Shown: positions 25,082-33,780 of the stretch, one piece after another
Layout: the number at the start of each line of letters is the position of its first letter
Position numbering within the stretch: the first letter of the stretch is position 1
Origin: Planctomycetales bacterium
GTDB lineage: Bacteria; Planctomycetota; Planctomycetia; Isosphaerales; Isosphaeraceae
Length of the DNA: 38,802 bases
Direction: 5' to 3'
Assembly (NCBI GenBank): GCA_027451885.1
Contig: DAIDHX010000161.1
Span: 1-38,802, forward strand
Notes under the pieces: model-generated
The model's database searches: none
Seen by the model: only the letters and a program-made list of their open reading frames with translations
Told to the model about the DNA's origin: nothing
Position numbers and translations under genes: made by a program

Positions 25082-26467
25082 TCAGGAGTTCGAGCCCGAG
25101 CTGCTCCCCCGAATCTCACGGAGGCTCTTGCGTTTGGGCTTGGCGGCGGCAGGCTTCTGGCTAGTCGGCGTCGATCCGGCGGAACTCGTGTTCGCGGTTG
25201 AGCTGCTCGAGCCCGTCGAGGTCCTGGCGGTTGCGTTCGCGGCTGGACCGCCAAACGGCCCACCAGGCCCGCCCCACGGCCCGCGCCCGCCCATCTTCGT
25301 GCGATCGAAGGGCGCCCCCAGCATCTTGGCGTAAATCCCCCGCTGCCGCTTCGAAAGCCGGCCCAGAATCGCGCGGGAGGCAAGCTCCCGGATCTCGTCT
25401 TGCTTGCCCTGGAGGGACTTCATCCGCTCCTGAACCTCGGGCGCTGCCATCGCCTTCTTCATGAGCTCCGGATTGAAGCGGCGATTCCCCCGGTTCCCAT
25501 TCGCGTTATTCGCGTTGTTGCCCGCGGCACCAGCCTGACCCTGGTTTCCCGTCGAATTGCCCGAAGCCTGGTCCTCCGCCTGGACCTTCTTCATGACGTC
25601 GCGGAAGAAGTTGCGCTGGGCGTTGCCGACTTCACGCTGTGCGGCCCGTTCTTCCGTCAGCGCCTGCTGGATGTCGGCCACCGTGAATTCATCCATATTG
25701 AGCTTCTCGATCATGTCCGGGCGAATCAGGGCGCGAGGACCCTCGAGCTGGAGCTGGATCTGGCGGAGGCGGGCGATCTGGCCCTTGTTCAGAATGTCGG
25801 AGAGCGAGGCATCGCTTTCCTGGCGGAGCTGGTCCATGGCTTGCCTCATCTGAGCAAAACGCTGGAGCTGGGCAGGATCCAGCATCGGTTGCTGACCCCG
25901 ATTGCCCCGCCCGCCGCCGGGCGCAGCACCGCCGGGGCCAAACCCACCGGGACCGAATCCGCCGCCCGCCGCGCCTCCACCGCCAGGACCAAAGCCACCC
26001 CCAGCGCCGCCTGCTCCGCCAGGGCCGAAACCACCGGGAGCAAATCCGCCCCCAGGCGCTCCCCCGACAACTCCATTCGCACCGCCGCCGCCCTGGTTTG
26101 CACCACCCGCACCACCCGGGCCAGCGGCTCCCCGATTCGCACCGCCAGGTCCGCCCCCTGGTCGACCGAACCCAAGATCATTGAACATTTGACGCCGCCG
26201 GGTGTTCAACTTCTCGTTCAGGGCGGTTAGCTCTTTTTTCTGAGCATCCGACGGCTTGTAATCTTCCTGGACGCCGGCATTCATCGCCAGGCCGAGCAGG
26301 CCGCCGCCAAAACCACCAAAACCCCCTCGGCCCCCGCGACCACCGCCGCCAGGGCCGCCAGGGCCGCCCCCGGGTGCTTGCGCCTGCTGTGCCTGGGCCG
26401 TTACGGCGGATAGCGACAGGAGCGCAAGAAGCCCCGTCGCGTAAAAGGTGCGAAGAGCTCGATTCAT
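25082..26467 (-). CDS. secreted glycine-rich protein, unknown function
   Basis: The start is the ATG at 26465-26467 (MNRALRTFYATG, 461 residues); the frame is open 25 codons further without support. A signal peptide ends near LSAVTAQA-QQ. Three parts follow: a Gly-rich stretch (residues about 30-60), a helical region EDYKPSDAQKKELTALNEK, a second very Gly/Pro/Ala-rich segment (about 100-200), then a long charged helical region (QRFAQMRQAMDQLRQESDAS, MIEKLNMDEFTVADIQQALT, RNFFRDVMKKVQAEDQ) and a Ser/Thr/Lys-rich tail. I do not recognise a family; secreted helical proteins with xxQ-rich helices are common in planctomycetes. The Gly-rich parts could be surface-exposed or flexible linkers. About 200 bases separate it from the following gene and from the Ig-domain gene upstream; neither gap shows a gene. 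Confidence 0.75.
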   Translation of the reverse strand: MNRALRTFYATGLLALLSLSAVTAQAQQAQAPGGGPGGPGGGGRGGRGGFGGFGGGLLGLAMNAGVQEDYKPSDAQKKELTALNEKLNTRRRQMFNDLGFGRPGGGPGGANRGAAGPGGAGGANQGGGGANGVVGGAPGGGFAPGGFGPGGAGGAGGGFGPGGGGAAGGGFGPGGFGPGGAAPGGGRGNRGQQPMLDPAQLQRFAQMRQAMDQLRQESDASLSDILNKGQIARLRQIQLQLEGPRALIRPDMIEKLNMDEFTVADIQQALTEERAAQREVGNAQRNFFRDVMKKVQAEDQASGNSTGNQGQAGAAGNNANNANGNRGNRRFNPELMKKAMAAPEVQERMKSLQGKQDEIRELASRAILGRLSKRQRGIYAKMLGAPFDRTKMGGRGPWGGPGGPFGGPAANATARTSTGSSSSTANTSSAGSTPTSQKPAAAKPKRKSLREIRGSSSGSNS

Positions 26468-26668
26468 GGTGGGAACCTCGAAACGGTTGGCTGGCGGGTC
26501 CTTGCGGCGGTCAACCGATGGACGGCGAACGCATGGCAACACCTTATCTTAGCGACGTACCCACCCTCCCTGGCCGTCCCGGATTGATGAAAAAAACTTC
26601 ATCGGCAGGAGTGGACGCCAGATCACAAGATTCGTCGCAAGCCCCAGCAAATCCTGGCCTTGCCGGAG

Positions 26669-27433
26669 CTAGTGGACCAGCCCAGGCGGCCACACCAGCC
26701 AGATCCCCAGACCACAGGCCACGCCGAGAGTGCCAAGGCGGACCAGCCAGCGATAATGGCTGAACCTACGGCCAAGCACAACCTCTTCCGCCGTATTGAG
26801 ATCTGCGCGAGCTGCCTGGTGTGAGGAACGCTCCAGAGCGGCGATGGCGTTCATCCCCACGAGATGAACGAGCCAGAGAATCAGGAACCCCACCCCTTGC
26901 TCGGCCCAGGCTTGCCAGGGTACCGCACGCGAGGAAGCAGCCCACGAAAGGAGCGTCGGTTCGGGCTCGGCCACGAGCACGCTAATTCGGGCCGTCGAGC
27001 TCGCACTGCCGGTTCGATCGGTCACCCTGACAACGAAGGGCTCAGCGGAAGAGTCTGCCTTGTCTGGGGTTCCGTGAAGCTGCCCGGTCTCCTCATCGAG
27101 CTCGAGCCAGGCGGGATGGTCACCCAGGAGCGACCACCTCGGCTTGCCTGTTGTCCCCACGGCTGCGAGTGCAAGTGTGTATGGACGCCCGGCAACAGCA
27201 TCTGGGAGTTGCCCGGGTGTCGTGATGGCCAGTTGGGGCTTTTCCTGGTCACGTGCGCCCGAGGTCGCCTGGCCGACTTCGACCGCCTTGGGAATGAGCG
27301 CCATGATCACCATGGTCAGCAGCAATATGAACAGAAGTGCACCGGTGAGCTTGGTCACCACGACGGCGACGAAGGAGTCTTCACCCGAGCTACCGAATTC
27401 CGGGCTGCTCCCGGCGCGACGTGAACGACGCAT
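26669..27433 (-). CDS. membrane protein with an Ig-like (He_PIG-type) domain, partner of a MotA/TolQ-like protein
   Basis: The protein has 254 residues. One hydrophobic helix lies near residues 21-47 (FVAVVVTKLTGALLFILLLT and MVIMALIP), preceded by a charged segment with E18 and D19. Residues about 67-155 form a putative Ig-like domain of the He_PIG class (PGQLPDAVAGRPYTLALAAV, LELDEETGQLHGTP, FVVRVTDRTGSASSTARISV). Two more hydrophobic segments follow (181-200 and 229-249). It lies 33 bases after the MotA/TolQ-like gene, as expected for an ExbD/MotB/ZorB-type partner. Unlike those partners, the first helix has no acidic residue. Ion coupling is therefore uncertain. Function is unknown; a force-transmission or anchoring role is inference. 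Confidence 0.75.
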   Translation of the reverse strand: MRRSRRAGSSPEFGSSGEDSFVAVVVTKLTGALLFILLLTMVIMALIPKAVEVGQATSGARDQEKPQLAITTPGQLPDAVAGRPYTLALAAVGTTGKPRWSLLGDHPAWLELDEETGQLHGTPDKADSSAEPFVVRVTDRTGSASSTARISVLVAEPEPTLLSWAASSRAVPWQAWAEQGVGFLILWLVHLVGMNAIAALERSSHQAARADLNTAEEVVLGRRFSHYRWLVRLGTLGVACGLGIWLVWPPGLVH

Positions 27434-27466
27434 TGGCTGGTCCCATCCCTGGACTGCGGGCGCGGA

Positions 27467-28810
27467 TCACGCCACACGGATCGAATCGCCGCGACTCGAT
27501 CCTTGATCGGGTCGCTCGTCGAACAGCTTTTTGACAATGCTGCGGTAGAGGGCGTTGCTTTGCTCCATGGAGACATTGAGCAGGTCGAGCGCATCCCTCA
27601 GGCTGGTGAGGCTTCTCGCGAGCTGTTCCTGGGTGGCGCGGCTGGATTTCTCGTACGCGCTCGACCAGGATCCGGCGAGCGAGTCGATCGAATTCCCTGC
27701 GCGGTCGACTCCGCGTTTGAGTTCTTCCCAGTGATTGGTGTTTGCCTGGGATTCGACCAGGAATGTTTCGATTCGTGCAAGGCTGCCCGTCCCGCGTTTC
27801 ACGGCCTCGCCGGCCGCGGCGAGCGACTCGAGCTCGTTGCCCAGCCGGCCGATTTCGATCGCCCCTTTTTCGAAGGAGCCGAGCGACCTGGGCAAGCGCT
27901 CAACGGCCTCTGCAAACCGGGCGACCGGCTCGGCCAGCCGGCCGGCGAGCGCCTCGGCCTGGGCCTCGAGCGCCTCTGTGGCGGGTGCGATCGCACGCTC
28001 CAGGGTCGCGCCCAGCGCATCGAGCCTGGGCCCAAGCACGGCCGCGAGTTGCTCCGCCTGCGAATCCACGGCCGACACGCTGGGTAAAACGTGTTCCACA
28101 ACCCAGCGATCCACTCGAGCCAGAAGATCCTCCGAAAGTCGCTGCAGCACCGTCTGCACAAGCATGAGCGCTGCACTCAGGAAGAGCGCAAGCAACGTGC
28201 TGTCAAATGCGATCTGAAGGGCGGCGGTAACCGAGGTCAAATTGCCCAGAAACGCGTCCAGGTCACGCACCAGCGGTAACACCTTGCTGATGTTCATGAG
28301 GGCCTTCGAGATGCCCTCGACCGTTCCGATAAAGCCAATCACGGGCAAAAGATAGAGAATGTACCGGGTGAGCGTGAAGCGGCCGGCCATCTGCTCCTGG
28401 TCGAGGCCCGAGCTCTCCCGGTTGACCTCCATGACCTGGCTAACGGTGGGTGTGCGGCTTTCCTTCAAAAAGCCCGCAAGTTGACGCACCCGCCGGCCCA
28501 GAATCAGCCGGGTCTCTGGCTCCTGGGCTGGGATTTCGTCTCCCGCCGTCGTCGCCCGCTGGAGCAGCTTGAGCAATCGCCCCGAGCTCGCGAAGCCAGT
28601 CTCGTCCCGCCAGAGTCGAAAGAGCTCTCGGGCCAGCGTCAGCACCGCCCAGAAATAGATCGCCGTGCCAACGTATTGTTCCCAGCCGCGCTCGAACATG
28701 AGCGTGGGATTCGTCACCATGAGCCCGATGGGAAAGAGCGCGGCGAGTGCGAGCATGGCCGCTGCTCCGACGTAACTCATTGTCTGGCGAGATTCTCGGT
28801 CTTGAGCCAC
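27467..28810 (-). CDS. MotA/TolQ/ExbB-like membrane channel subunit with long coiled-coil tail
   Basis: I start at a GTG (28808-28810) after AAAGGA with eight bases of spacing (447 residues); an ATG 10 codons later lacks a ribosome site. Four hydrophobic helices lie near residues 13-33, 46-62, 150-168 and 193-221. The third and fourth carry the family blocks LYLLPVIGFIGTVEGISKAL and TAALQIAFDSTLLALFLS, as in MotA/TolQ/ExbB ion-channel subunits. From residue 245 to the end is a long Ala/Leu/Glu-rich coiled coil (RLDALGATLERAIAPATEAL, EALEAQAEALAGRLAEPVAR), much longer than in TolQ. That tail is reminiscent of ZorA and of planctomycete/cyanobacterial TolQ-like proteins. It is followed by the Ig-domain membrane protein. 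No other Tol or Zorya genes are in the window. Confidence 0.85.
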   Translation of the reverse strand: MAQDRESRQTMSYVGAAAMLALAALFPIGLMVTNPTLMFERGWEQYVGTAIYFWAVLTLARELFRLWRDETGFASSGRLLKLLQRATTAGDEIPAQEPETRLILGRRVRQLAGFLKESRTPTVSQVMEVNRESSGLDQEQMAGRFTLTRYILYLLPVIGFIGTVEGISKALMNISKVLPLVRDLDAFLGNLTSVTAALQIAFDSTLLALFLSAALMLVQTVLQRLSEDLLARVDRWVVEHVLPSVSAVDSQAEQLAAVLGPRLDALGATLERAIAPATEALEAQAEALAGRLAEPVARFAEAVERLPRSLGSFEKGAIEIGRLGNELESLAAAGEAVKRGTGSLARIETFLVESQANTNHWEELKRGVDRAGNSIDSLAGSWSSAYEKSSRATQEQLARSLTSLRDALDLLNVSMEQSNALYRSIVKKLFDERPDQGSSRGDSIRVA

Positions 28811-28943
28811 CGGCCGAATCCTTTCTGGCCTGGGGAAGCGTTGCCGCGCGCGGGAGCAATCCTGCGCGGGGCGGATCGTTGATATCGCCGGGTTTGCCCG
28901 CTTCGTCAAGATCAGCGCGGGGGCGGACCTGACAAATCCCCTC

Positions 28944-28975
28944 CCCAGGCGCGAGGCCCTGGGCTTGCGCCTGGG
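28944..28975 (-). terminator. stem-loop after the VCBS-repeat gene
   Basis: Perfect 9-base arms CCCAGGCGC (28944-28952) and GCGCCTGGG (28967-28975) enclose a 14-base loop. The structure lies 34-65 bases after the stop of the VCBS-repeat gene. Downstream of it on the minus strand comes GGGGATTTG, so the U-run is weak and termination is only suggested. Confidence 0.45.
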
Positions 28976-29008
28976 CGCTCAAACGGGTCGTGAGGTTCGC
29001 TGGTTCGA

Positions 29009-31393
29009 TCAGGGGCGCGGCGACTGAAGTGCGGTCGCCGCGGGTTTCGCCCTGGTGCCGCCATGGTCCTGGCGGTAGATCACAACGCGATCGTGAATGA
29101 TGAGCACCAGATCGTCGCGGTGGTCGTTGTCGACGTCGCCGGTCACCATTTCCCTGGGCTCGATCAGGCCGGCCATGTTGCGGTAGCTCTTGTGCTCGAA
29201 GATCTTGAAGGTGAGGGCGGGCATGAGTGTCTTTTCGCCGGTGTAGGTGGCGATTTCGAGCGACTGCTCGGCAATGTCGCTGAAGACCACGTCGGGCAGG
29301 CCGTCGCCGTTCAGGTCGCCGGCGGCAAGATCACCGAGCCTGGCCTTGGAGCGTTTGGATTCGAATTCGGCGATCAGCTTGAGCCTTGGCCCGGTTCCAC
29401 CGGTGTGCAGGACGCCGAAGCGGTCGGTGCCGGCGATGAGCAGGTCGTCGCGATGATCGCCATCGAAATCCGCCGTGAAGAAGCCGTCGAAGTTGATCGA
29501 ACCGACCGGAACCCGCCCGGCCGGGCGATATACCCCATCCTTGCGTTCGAGCACGATGATGGATTTTGAGGGCTTGTCGAACGCCACCACTTCCTTGTGG
29601 CCGTCGCCGTCAACGTCGAGCGCGGTGGCAGCCTGCAAGGTCGCGCCCGATCGGCCGGCGTTGTACTGATCCTTGACCATCCACTGATCCTTGGCGTCGA
29701 GGACGATGCGGCGGGCAAAGGCGCCCTGGGCGAGAAGGATCGCCTTGCCGTCAAGTTCAGTGGCCACGAGTCCGGTGGCCGTGGCACTCGAAAACGGCCC
29801 GAGAGCAGCCAGCCGCCGGGGCGCTGCGTCCGCCCGGCTGACGAGCACGATCGGCGGTCCGTAGCTTGCAAACAGCACGATATCCAGCCGGCCATCGAGA
29901 TTGAGATCAATCAACTTCATGGCCGTGGGCGCATTGGAGACCCCGGCCAGGTCGAATGTCGAGGTGCTGCCGAATCGCCCGGCTTCAAACTCGCCGTTCG
30001 ATTTCCCCGTGAGCCACCGCAGGGCGTATCGATCCTTGCCCGGCTCGATCCGAGCGATATAGACGACATCCGCCAATCTGTCGTTGTTCAGGTCCCCCAC
30101 ATCCATGGCGACCGGGTCGCCCTCGATTCCCAGCGGTGTCGGAAAACTGAGCCGGTTGTCCGTGAGCATCGAGACGCCGATCTGCTTCTCGGTGTCGGAA
30201 AGCACGAAGACCGCGTCGCCCTTGTGGCCTGGTCGAGGAGCAAGCCGAATTGTCCTGGCGCCTGAGAGGCCAGGGAAAGAGCGGCCGACGGAAAGTCCAA
30301 CCTTCGCGGTCTGGGTGTAGCTCCAGACCTGGGCGTTCGCGGGATCGGTCACGAGCACATCCGCGCGGCCATCGCCGTCCAGATCTCCCACGGCGATCGA
30401 GCGCCCGCGTTCGCCGCCGGCCGGCAGTGCAAAGAACGAGAGCCGGCCGAACTTCTCGGTCTCATCCCGGGCGGCTTCCTCGAGCGACATCACCCGCGCC
30501 CGACTGGTGCGGCCGTCGAGCGCCAGGATCTCATCACCCCCCTTGCCGTCAATTTGACCGAACGTGACAGCGCGGGGCGCCTCGCCCGCCAGTCGAATCT
30601 CGGGACCCAGCCGCTTCTCGACCGTCGCCAGCCTCAGGTGGTACGCGTGATCTCCCTCGGTCTCGATCGTGATCAGATCCTTGGCCTTGTCGCCATTGAG
30701 ATCGATTGCCTTCATGATCCACGGGCTCGAGGCCACATGCGGCACTCGCTCCGGCTCCGACAGCCCGCCCGCCGCCGTTTGATAGACGAAGATCAGCTCC
30801 TTCTCCGAGAGGAGCACCACATCCTCGCGCCCGTCCTGGTTGAAGTCGCCGATTGCGATCGCGCCCGGCCGCTCGAGCGCGTCGCCGCAGGCAATCTTCT
30901 TGGGCAGGCTGAACGCCCCCTGCCCTTCGTTGTAAAGCACCTGGAGCTCGGCCGGGGAACCGTAAAACGCCAGATCGGCCTTGCCGTCGCCATTCAGATC
31001 GCCTGCCGCGAGCGCGTGCACCTGCCGGTTCACCGCAATGCTCACAAGCCGCATCCGCCGGTCGTATTCAAGATCGTTGGACTCCGGCTTGGACGGCCGG
31101 GCCACGGCTTCCACCGCCGGTTTCTTGCCACTGAGAAGCAGGTCGATCCGGGAGCGGCGATTGTTCGCCACGATCACGTCGCTCGCGCCGTCGCCGTCCA
31201 GATCCTTGAGCGCGAGATTCGCAATCCCGATGTCGAGCTTGTAAATCTCGAGCGGCAGGAACCCGAAGTAATCGGAAAGACGCTCCTGCGGAGGATCGGC
31301 CTGCGCGGTACTCGCAGTGAGAACACAGGCAGTAAGAACAACCGCGGCAAGAAGCTGGACGCGGGGCATAGTCAGGCTCGAAATGGCCGCCAT
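29009..31393 (-). CDS. secreted FG-GAP/VCBS-repeat protein
   Basis: The protein has 794 residues, with a signal peptide at 1-32 (LLAAVVLTACVLTASTAQA); an internal ATG at 31367-31369 would also give a signal peptide. About eleven short Ca-binding loops of the FG-GAP/VCBS kind are spaced through the protein: DLDGDGASD, DLNGDGKAD, DFNQDGRED, DLNGDKAKD, DLDGDGRAD, DLNNDRLAD, DLNLDGRLD, DVDGDGHKE, DFDGDHRDD, DLNGDGLPD and DVDNDHRDD. Together they suggest one or more beta-propellers of the integrin-alpha-like type. Such proteins are frequent in planctomycetes, where their ligands are mostly unknown; surface adhesion or carbohydrate binding is possible. It is preceded by the DUF362 gene (116 bases upstream on the same strand) and followed by a stem-loop. 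Confidence 0.85.
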   Translation of the reverse strand: MAAISSLTMPRVQLLAAVVLTACVLTASTAQADPPQERLSDYFGFLPLEIYKLDIGIANLALKDLDGDGASDVIVANNRRSRIDLLLSGKKPAVEAVARPSKPESNDLEYDRRMRLVSIAVNRQVHALAAGDLNGDGKADLAFYGSPAELQVLYNEGQGAFSLPKKIACGDALERPGAIAIGDFNQDGREDVVLLSEKELIFVYQTAAGGLSEPERVPHVASSPWIMKAIDLNGDKAKDLITIETEGDHAYHLRLATVEKRLGPEIRLAGEAPRAVTFGQIDGKGGDEILALDGRTSRARVMSLEEAARDETEKFGRLSFFALPAGGERGRSIAVGDLDGDGRADVLVTDPANAQVWSYTQTAKVGLSVGRSFPGLSGARTIRLAPRPGHKGDAVFVLSDTEKQIGVSMLTDNRLSFPTPLGIEGDPVAMDVGDLNNDRLADVVYIARIEPGKDRYALRWLTGKSNGEFEAGRFGSTSTFDLAGVSNAPTAMKLIDLNLDGRLDIVLFASYGPPIVLVSRADAAPRRLAALGPFSSATATGLVATELDGKAILLAQGAFARRIVLDAKDQWMVKDQYNAGRSGATLQAATALDVDGDGHKEVVAFDKPSKSIIVLERKDGVYRPAGRVPVGSINFDGFFTADFDGDHRDDLLIAGTDRFGVLHTGGTGPRLKLIAEFESKRSKARLGDLAAGDLNGDGLPDVVFSDIAEQSLEIATYTGEKTLMPALTFKIFEHKSYRNMAGLIEPREMVTGDVDNDHRDDLVLIIHDRVVIYRQDHGGTRAKPAATALQSPRP

Positions 31394-31509
31394 TCGGAAT
31401 CCAGTACAACGTCACTCAGAGTACGAGGCATGAGCCCGCTCGACAAGAGCACCATGCACTCCGGGCGCGCGCGCTGGATTCCGGCGCGCGGCGTTCAGCG
31501 CGTGGTGGC

Positions 31510-32514
31510 TCAGGTTCGCAGCACTGTGAGCGCGGGAATATCGAGCAGCTTGAATTCCTGAACGCGGCTGGCGATTGTTTCGCCGCGCTGTGCAATGTGG
31601 CGCTCGGAGATCGGCCCAAGCTTGCCGGACGCACCCACAAGATACGGCACGCGCCAGGGGTTGAACCCCATCAGCCGGGTGCAGGTGGCGTCGACCGCGG
31701 GGAGATTGGTGCCAAGCACAAGTGCGCCCAGCCGGCGTGGCTCCCCCATGAGCGGACCGTCCCCTTCCATGCCCACGATCGCGTCCACGATCGCAAGATG
31801 CGGCTTCACGGCCGCCACAATATCCAGGATCGATTCATTGATCCCGGCAAAATGAAGCACATTCTTGGGCCAACCGTAAACCACCCCCGGCATCACCCCG
31901 AAGAAGTTCTTCATCGCGAGGGTGACGCCAACCCAGTGGTGCGTTTTGAGCTTCGGGACCGAGACGATCAGGTCGGCGGCAAGCAGCGAGACCGGCAAGG
32001 AGAGCTCGCCCAGGGTGGTTGCTCGGAATGGATTGGGGGCAGGCGCGACGTCGTCGTTGTTGAGGTCCACGAATGGCAAGCGGGATTCCTTGAGGATCGG
32101 GTACAGCCCCGACTGGTCCACCACGAGCAGGGCGTCTCGGCAATGGCCGGGCCCTTCTCCGACCGCGACCGATCTTGCTCCCCAGGAGCGAAATGTCTCG
32201 GCGGCGGCCCGAATCACCAGCGGGTGGGTGTTAATCTGCGGCCGCCCAAGGCTCGTTTCCACCAGGTTTGGCTTGAGCAATACCCGCTTGCCCTTGCACC
32301 AGGCTGGCCCCAGCCCAAGCTCGCCAAGACCACGCTTGAGAATCGATTCGAGATCAACCTCATACGAGGGAGCATCGACGATCATCACGTCCGCGCGGCG
32401 ATTCCATTCGTTCCAGTCGCCAACCTCCTTGCCCGCCATTCCCAGGGCGACCGTCGCCCCCGCGCTCGTCAAGAACGCGCGACGGCCAAGATAGGCAGGA
32501 TGGGGCGGATTCAT
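31510..32514 (-). CDS. DUF362 domain protein with Tat signal
   Basis: The protein is 334 residues and starts at ATG 32512-32514, overlapping the stop of the terpenoid-cyclase-fold gene as ATGA. The N-terminus LGRRAFLTSAGATVALGMAG is a twin-arginine signal, so the product is probably folded and exported with a cofactor. The DUF362 domain is visible as VLLKPNLVE, VAVGEGPGHCRD, VSVPKLKTHHWVGVTLAMKN, FFGVMPGVVYGWPKNVLHF and VDAIVGMEGDGPLMG. No Cys cluster for a ferredoxin-type iron-sulfur centre is seen, unlike some DUF362 proteins. It is followed by the VCBS gene. The pair DUF362 plus terpenoid-cyclase-fold protein is a recurring neighbourhood in planctomycetes and acidobacteria as I recall; its function is not known. 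Confidence 0.85.
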   Translation of the reverse strand: MNPPHPAYLGRRAFLTSAGATVALGMAGKEVGDWNEWNRRADVMIVDAPSYEVDLESILKRGLGELGLGPAWCKGKRVLLKPNLVETSLGRPQINTHPLVIRAAAETFRSWGARSVAVGEGPGHCRDALLVVDQSGLYPILKESRLPFVDLNNDDVAPAPNPFRATTLGELSLPVSLLAADLIVSVPKLKTHHWVGVTLAMKNFFGVMPGVVYGWPKNVLHFAGINESILDIVAAVKPHLAIVDAIVGMEGDGPLMGEPRRLGALVLGTNLPAVDATCTRLMGFNPWRVPYLVGASGKLGPISERHIAQRGETIASRVQEFKLLDIPALTVLRT

Positions 32515-33425
32515 CGTGAAAGTCCTCCAACCTCAAGACCGCGCTTCAGGGCCGATTCCGACAGGAAGAAGCCGAGGGAGCCGTTCGAGCCGGCCAGCAA
32601 GAGCAGCGCCAGGCCCATGGTTGTCTCGCTGCGCTCGAGGGCAAGTGCCGAGGCGTCTTCCAGCTTGCGCTCGAGCCCGTCGATCGGGACCTGATGGGCC
32701 TGCAGGGCGAGGATCGACCACCCCAGCGAGGCCGCCGCGCGGGTGTCGTCCAGGGCGCTCGTGAGCCATTCAACCCCCTTTTTGACCACGGCGGGCCGGT
32801 CGCCGCGCGACGCCAGCGCCAGCAGCGCCAGGGCGGTCGATGTGGCCTGGGGCCGCAGCTCACGATCAAACACGCGGGAATTGCCCGCATTCCATCCGCC
32901 GTGTTCGATCGCCCGTTCCAGCAGAACTCCAATCCCCTCCACAACACGCGGGTGCTCGCGCTCGCCGCACCTGGAAAGCGCCAGGATCGCAAGCGCGGTG
33001 GGCTCGACCCAGGTGAAGGTCCCCTCGACCCACGGCCATCCACCGGGCGGGGGATCGATCGCTTCGCCAACGTACCGTGCCCCACGCGAACGGTCATGGC
33101 CGAGCAGCCAGTCGCACGCCCGTTCCATCGATTTCGGCTCAGACTCGGTTCCGCTCCAGTACAGAATCGCGCACGCCGTGGACCAGCTTGATGCGTCCAG
33201 TCCTTCAGAAAGCGGTAGAGCCCCAGTCGGACGCTGTTGCCGCGTGACCCAGCCACCCACCTCACCGGCGATCGACTTCACGGCCGGATCGTGCGCCAGG
33301 CACGCAAGCGCAGCGAGGGTCGTTGGCTCGACGCGCAGTCTGCTGCCCGCGTAGGCCCCCCATACGCCCGCCCGCTTGTCCTTCCGGCTGAGTAATTCCT
33401 CGAACAATCGCCGACGCCAGTCCAC
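32511..33425 (-). CDS. terpenoid-cyclase-fold (prenyltransferase/squalene oxidase repeat) protein
   Basis: I start at the GTG at 33423-33425 (VDWRRRLFEELLS), which has GGGAGGG nine bases upstream; an ATG at 33465-33467 is possible but has no ribosome site (304 or 318 residues). No signal peptide is seen, so it is probably cytoplasmic. The sequence has several alpha-alpha barrel repeats typical of prenyltransferase/squalene-cyclase proteins: GVWGAYAGSRLRVEPTTLAA, SSWSTACAILYWSGTESEP, GGWPWVEGTFTWVEPTALAI, QATSTALALLALASRGDRP and ASLGWSILALQAHQ. No DxDD or other terpene-cyclase motif is visible. It overlaps the DUF362 gene by four bases, so the two are probably translated together. The gene begins 355 bases from the divergent Flp pilin locus. 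Confidence 0.85.
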   Translation of the reverse strand: MDWRRRLFEELLSRKDKRAGVWGAYAGSRLRVEPTTLAALACLAHDPAVKSIAGEVGGWVTRQQRPTGALPLSEGLDASSWSTACAILYWSGTESEPKSMERACDWLLGHDRSRGARYVGEAIDPPPGGWPWVEGTFTWVEPTALAILALSRCGEREHPRVVEGIGVLLERAIEHGGWNAGNSRVFDRELRPQATSTALALLALASRGDRPAVVKKGVEWLTSALDDTRAAASLGWSILALQAHQVPIDGLERKLEDASALALERSETTMGLALLLLAGSNGSLGFFLSESALKRGLEVGGLSR

Positions 33426-33780
33426 GACTGAATTCCCTCCCGTTCCATGCAAGAACTGAATACGCATCAGGGAATAACCACGGGATGTTGCCTCCGCGCA
33501 CGAAAGCTTAGCTCACAAGTCACACGTCCACCGGGAAAAACAGATTCGCCGGCCGCGATGTCCTGTGGATTCAACACCCGGCAATCGCAGGCCGGAATCT
33601 CCTCTCGCGCCCACTCGCATCCGCTGGACGTGTCCTACTGTTGGATTGAGCTTGGCGACCACCGCAAACGGGCTTACCAGCAACGATGCGGCGGACTGAC
33701 GATTGACTCGCCAGCCGAGGAGCATGTTGGCTTCGCCTCGACTTCACTGACATTCACCCCCCCTTGAGGAGAGCAAGGTC
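33426..33780. promoter_or_regulatory. 355-base intergenic region, divergent promoters of the DUF362 pair and the tad locus
   Basis: No gene is supported; a small open frame on the plus strand (33447-33767) has an unlikely composition and no ribosome site. The region must hold the promoter for the first Flp pilin gene, whose ribosome site (GAGGAGAGCAAGG) lies at the right end. No convincing -35/-10 or -24/-12 pair was found. Confidence 0.4.

Noticed and set aside
26586-26603. GATGAA/TTCATC hairpin with a T-rich loop after the Ig-domain gene
   Set aside because: Only a six-pair AT-rich stem with no U-run after it, so it does not support a terminator.
26669-28810. A Zorya-type defence system
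   Set aside because: Only the MotA-like tail resembles ZorA. The partner lacks an OmpA-type peptidoglycan-binding domain, and no ZorC, ZorD or ZorE gene is next to the pair.
33447-33767. 106-codon plus-strand frame before the first pilin
   Set aside because: No ribosome site or recognisable domain; it spans the start of the divergent gene and the pilin leader region.
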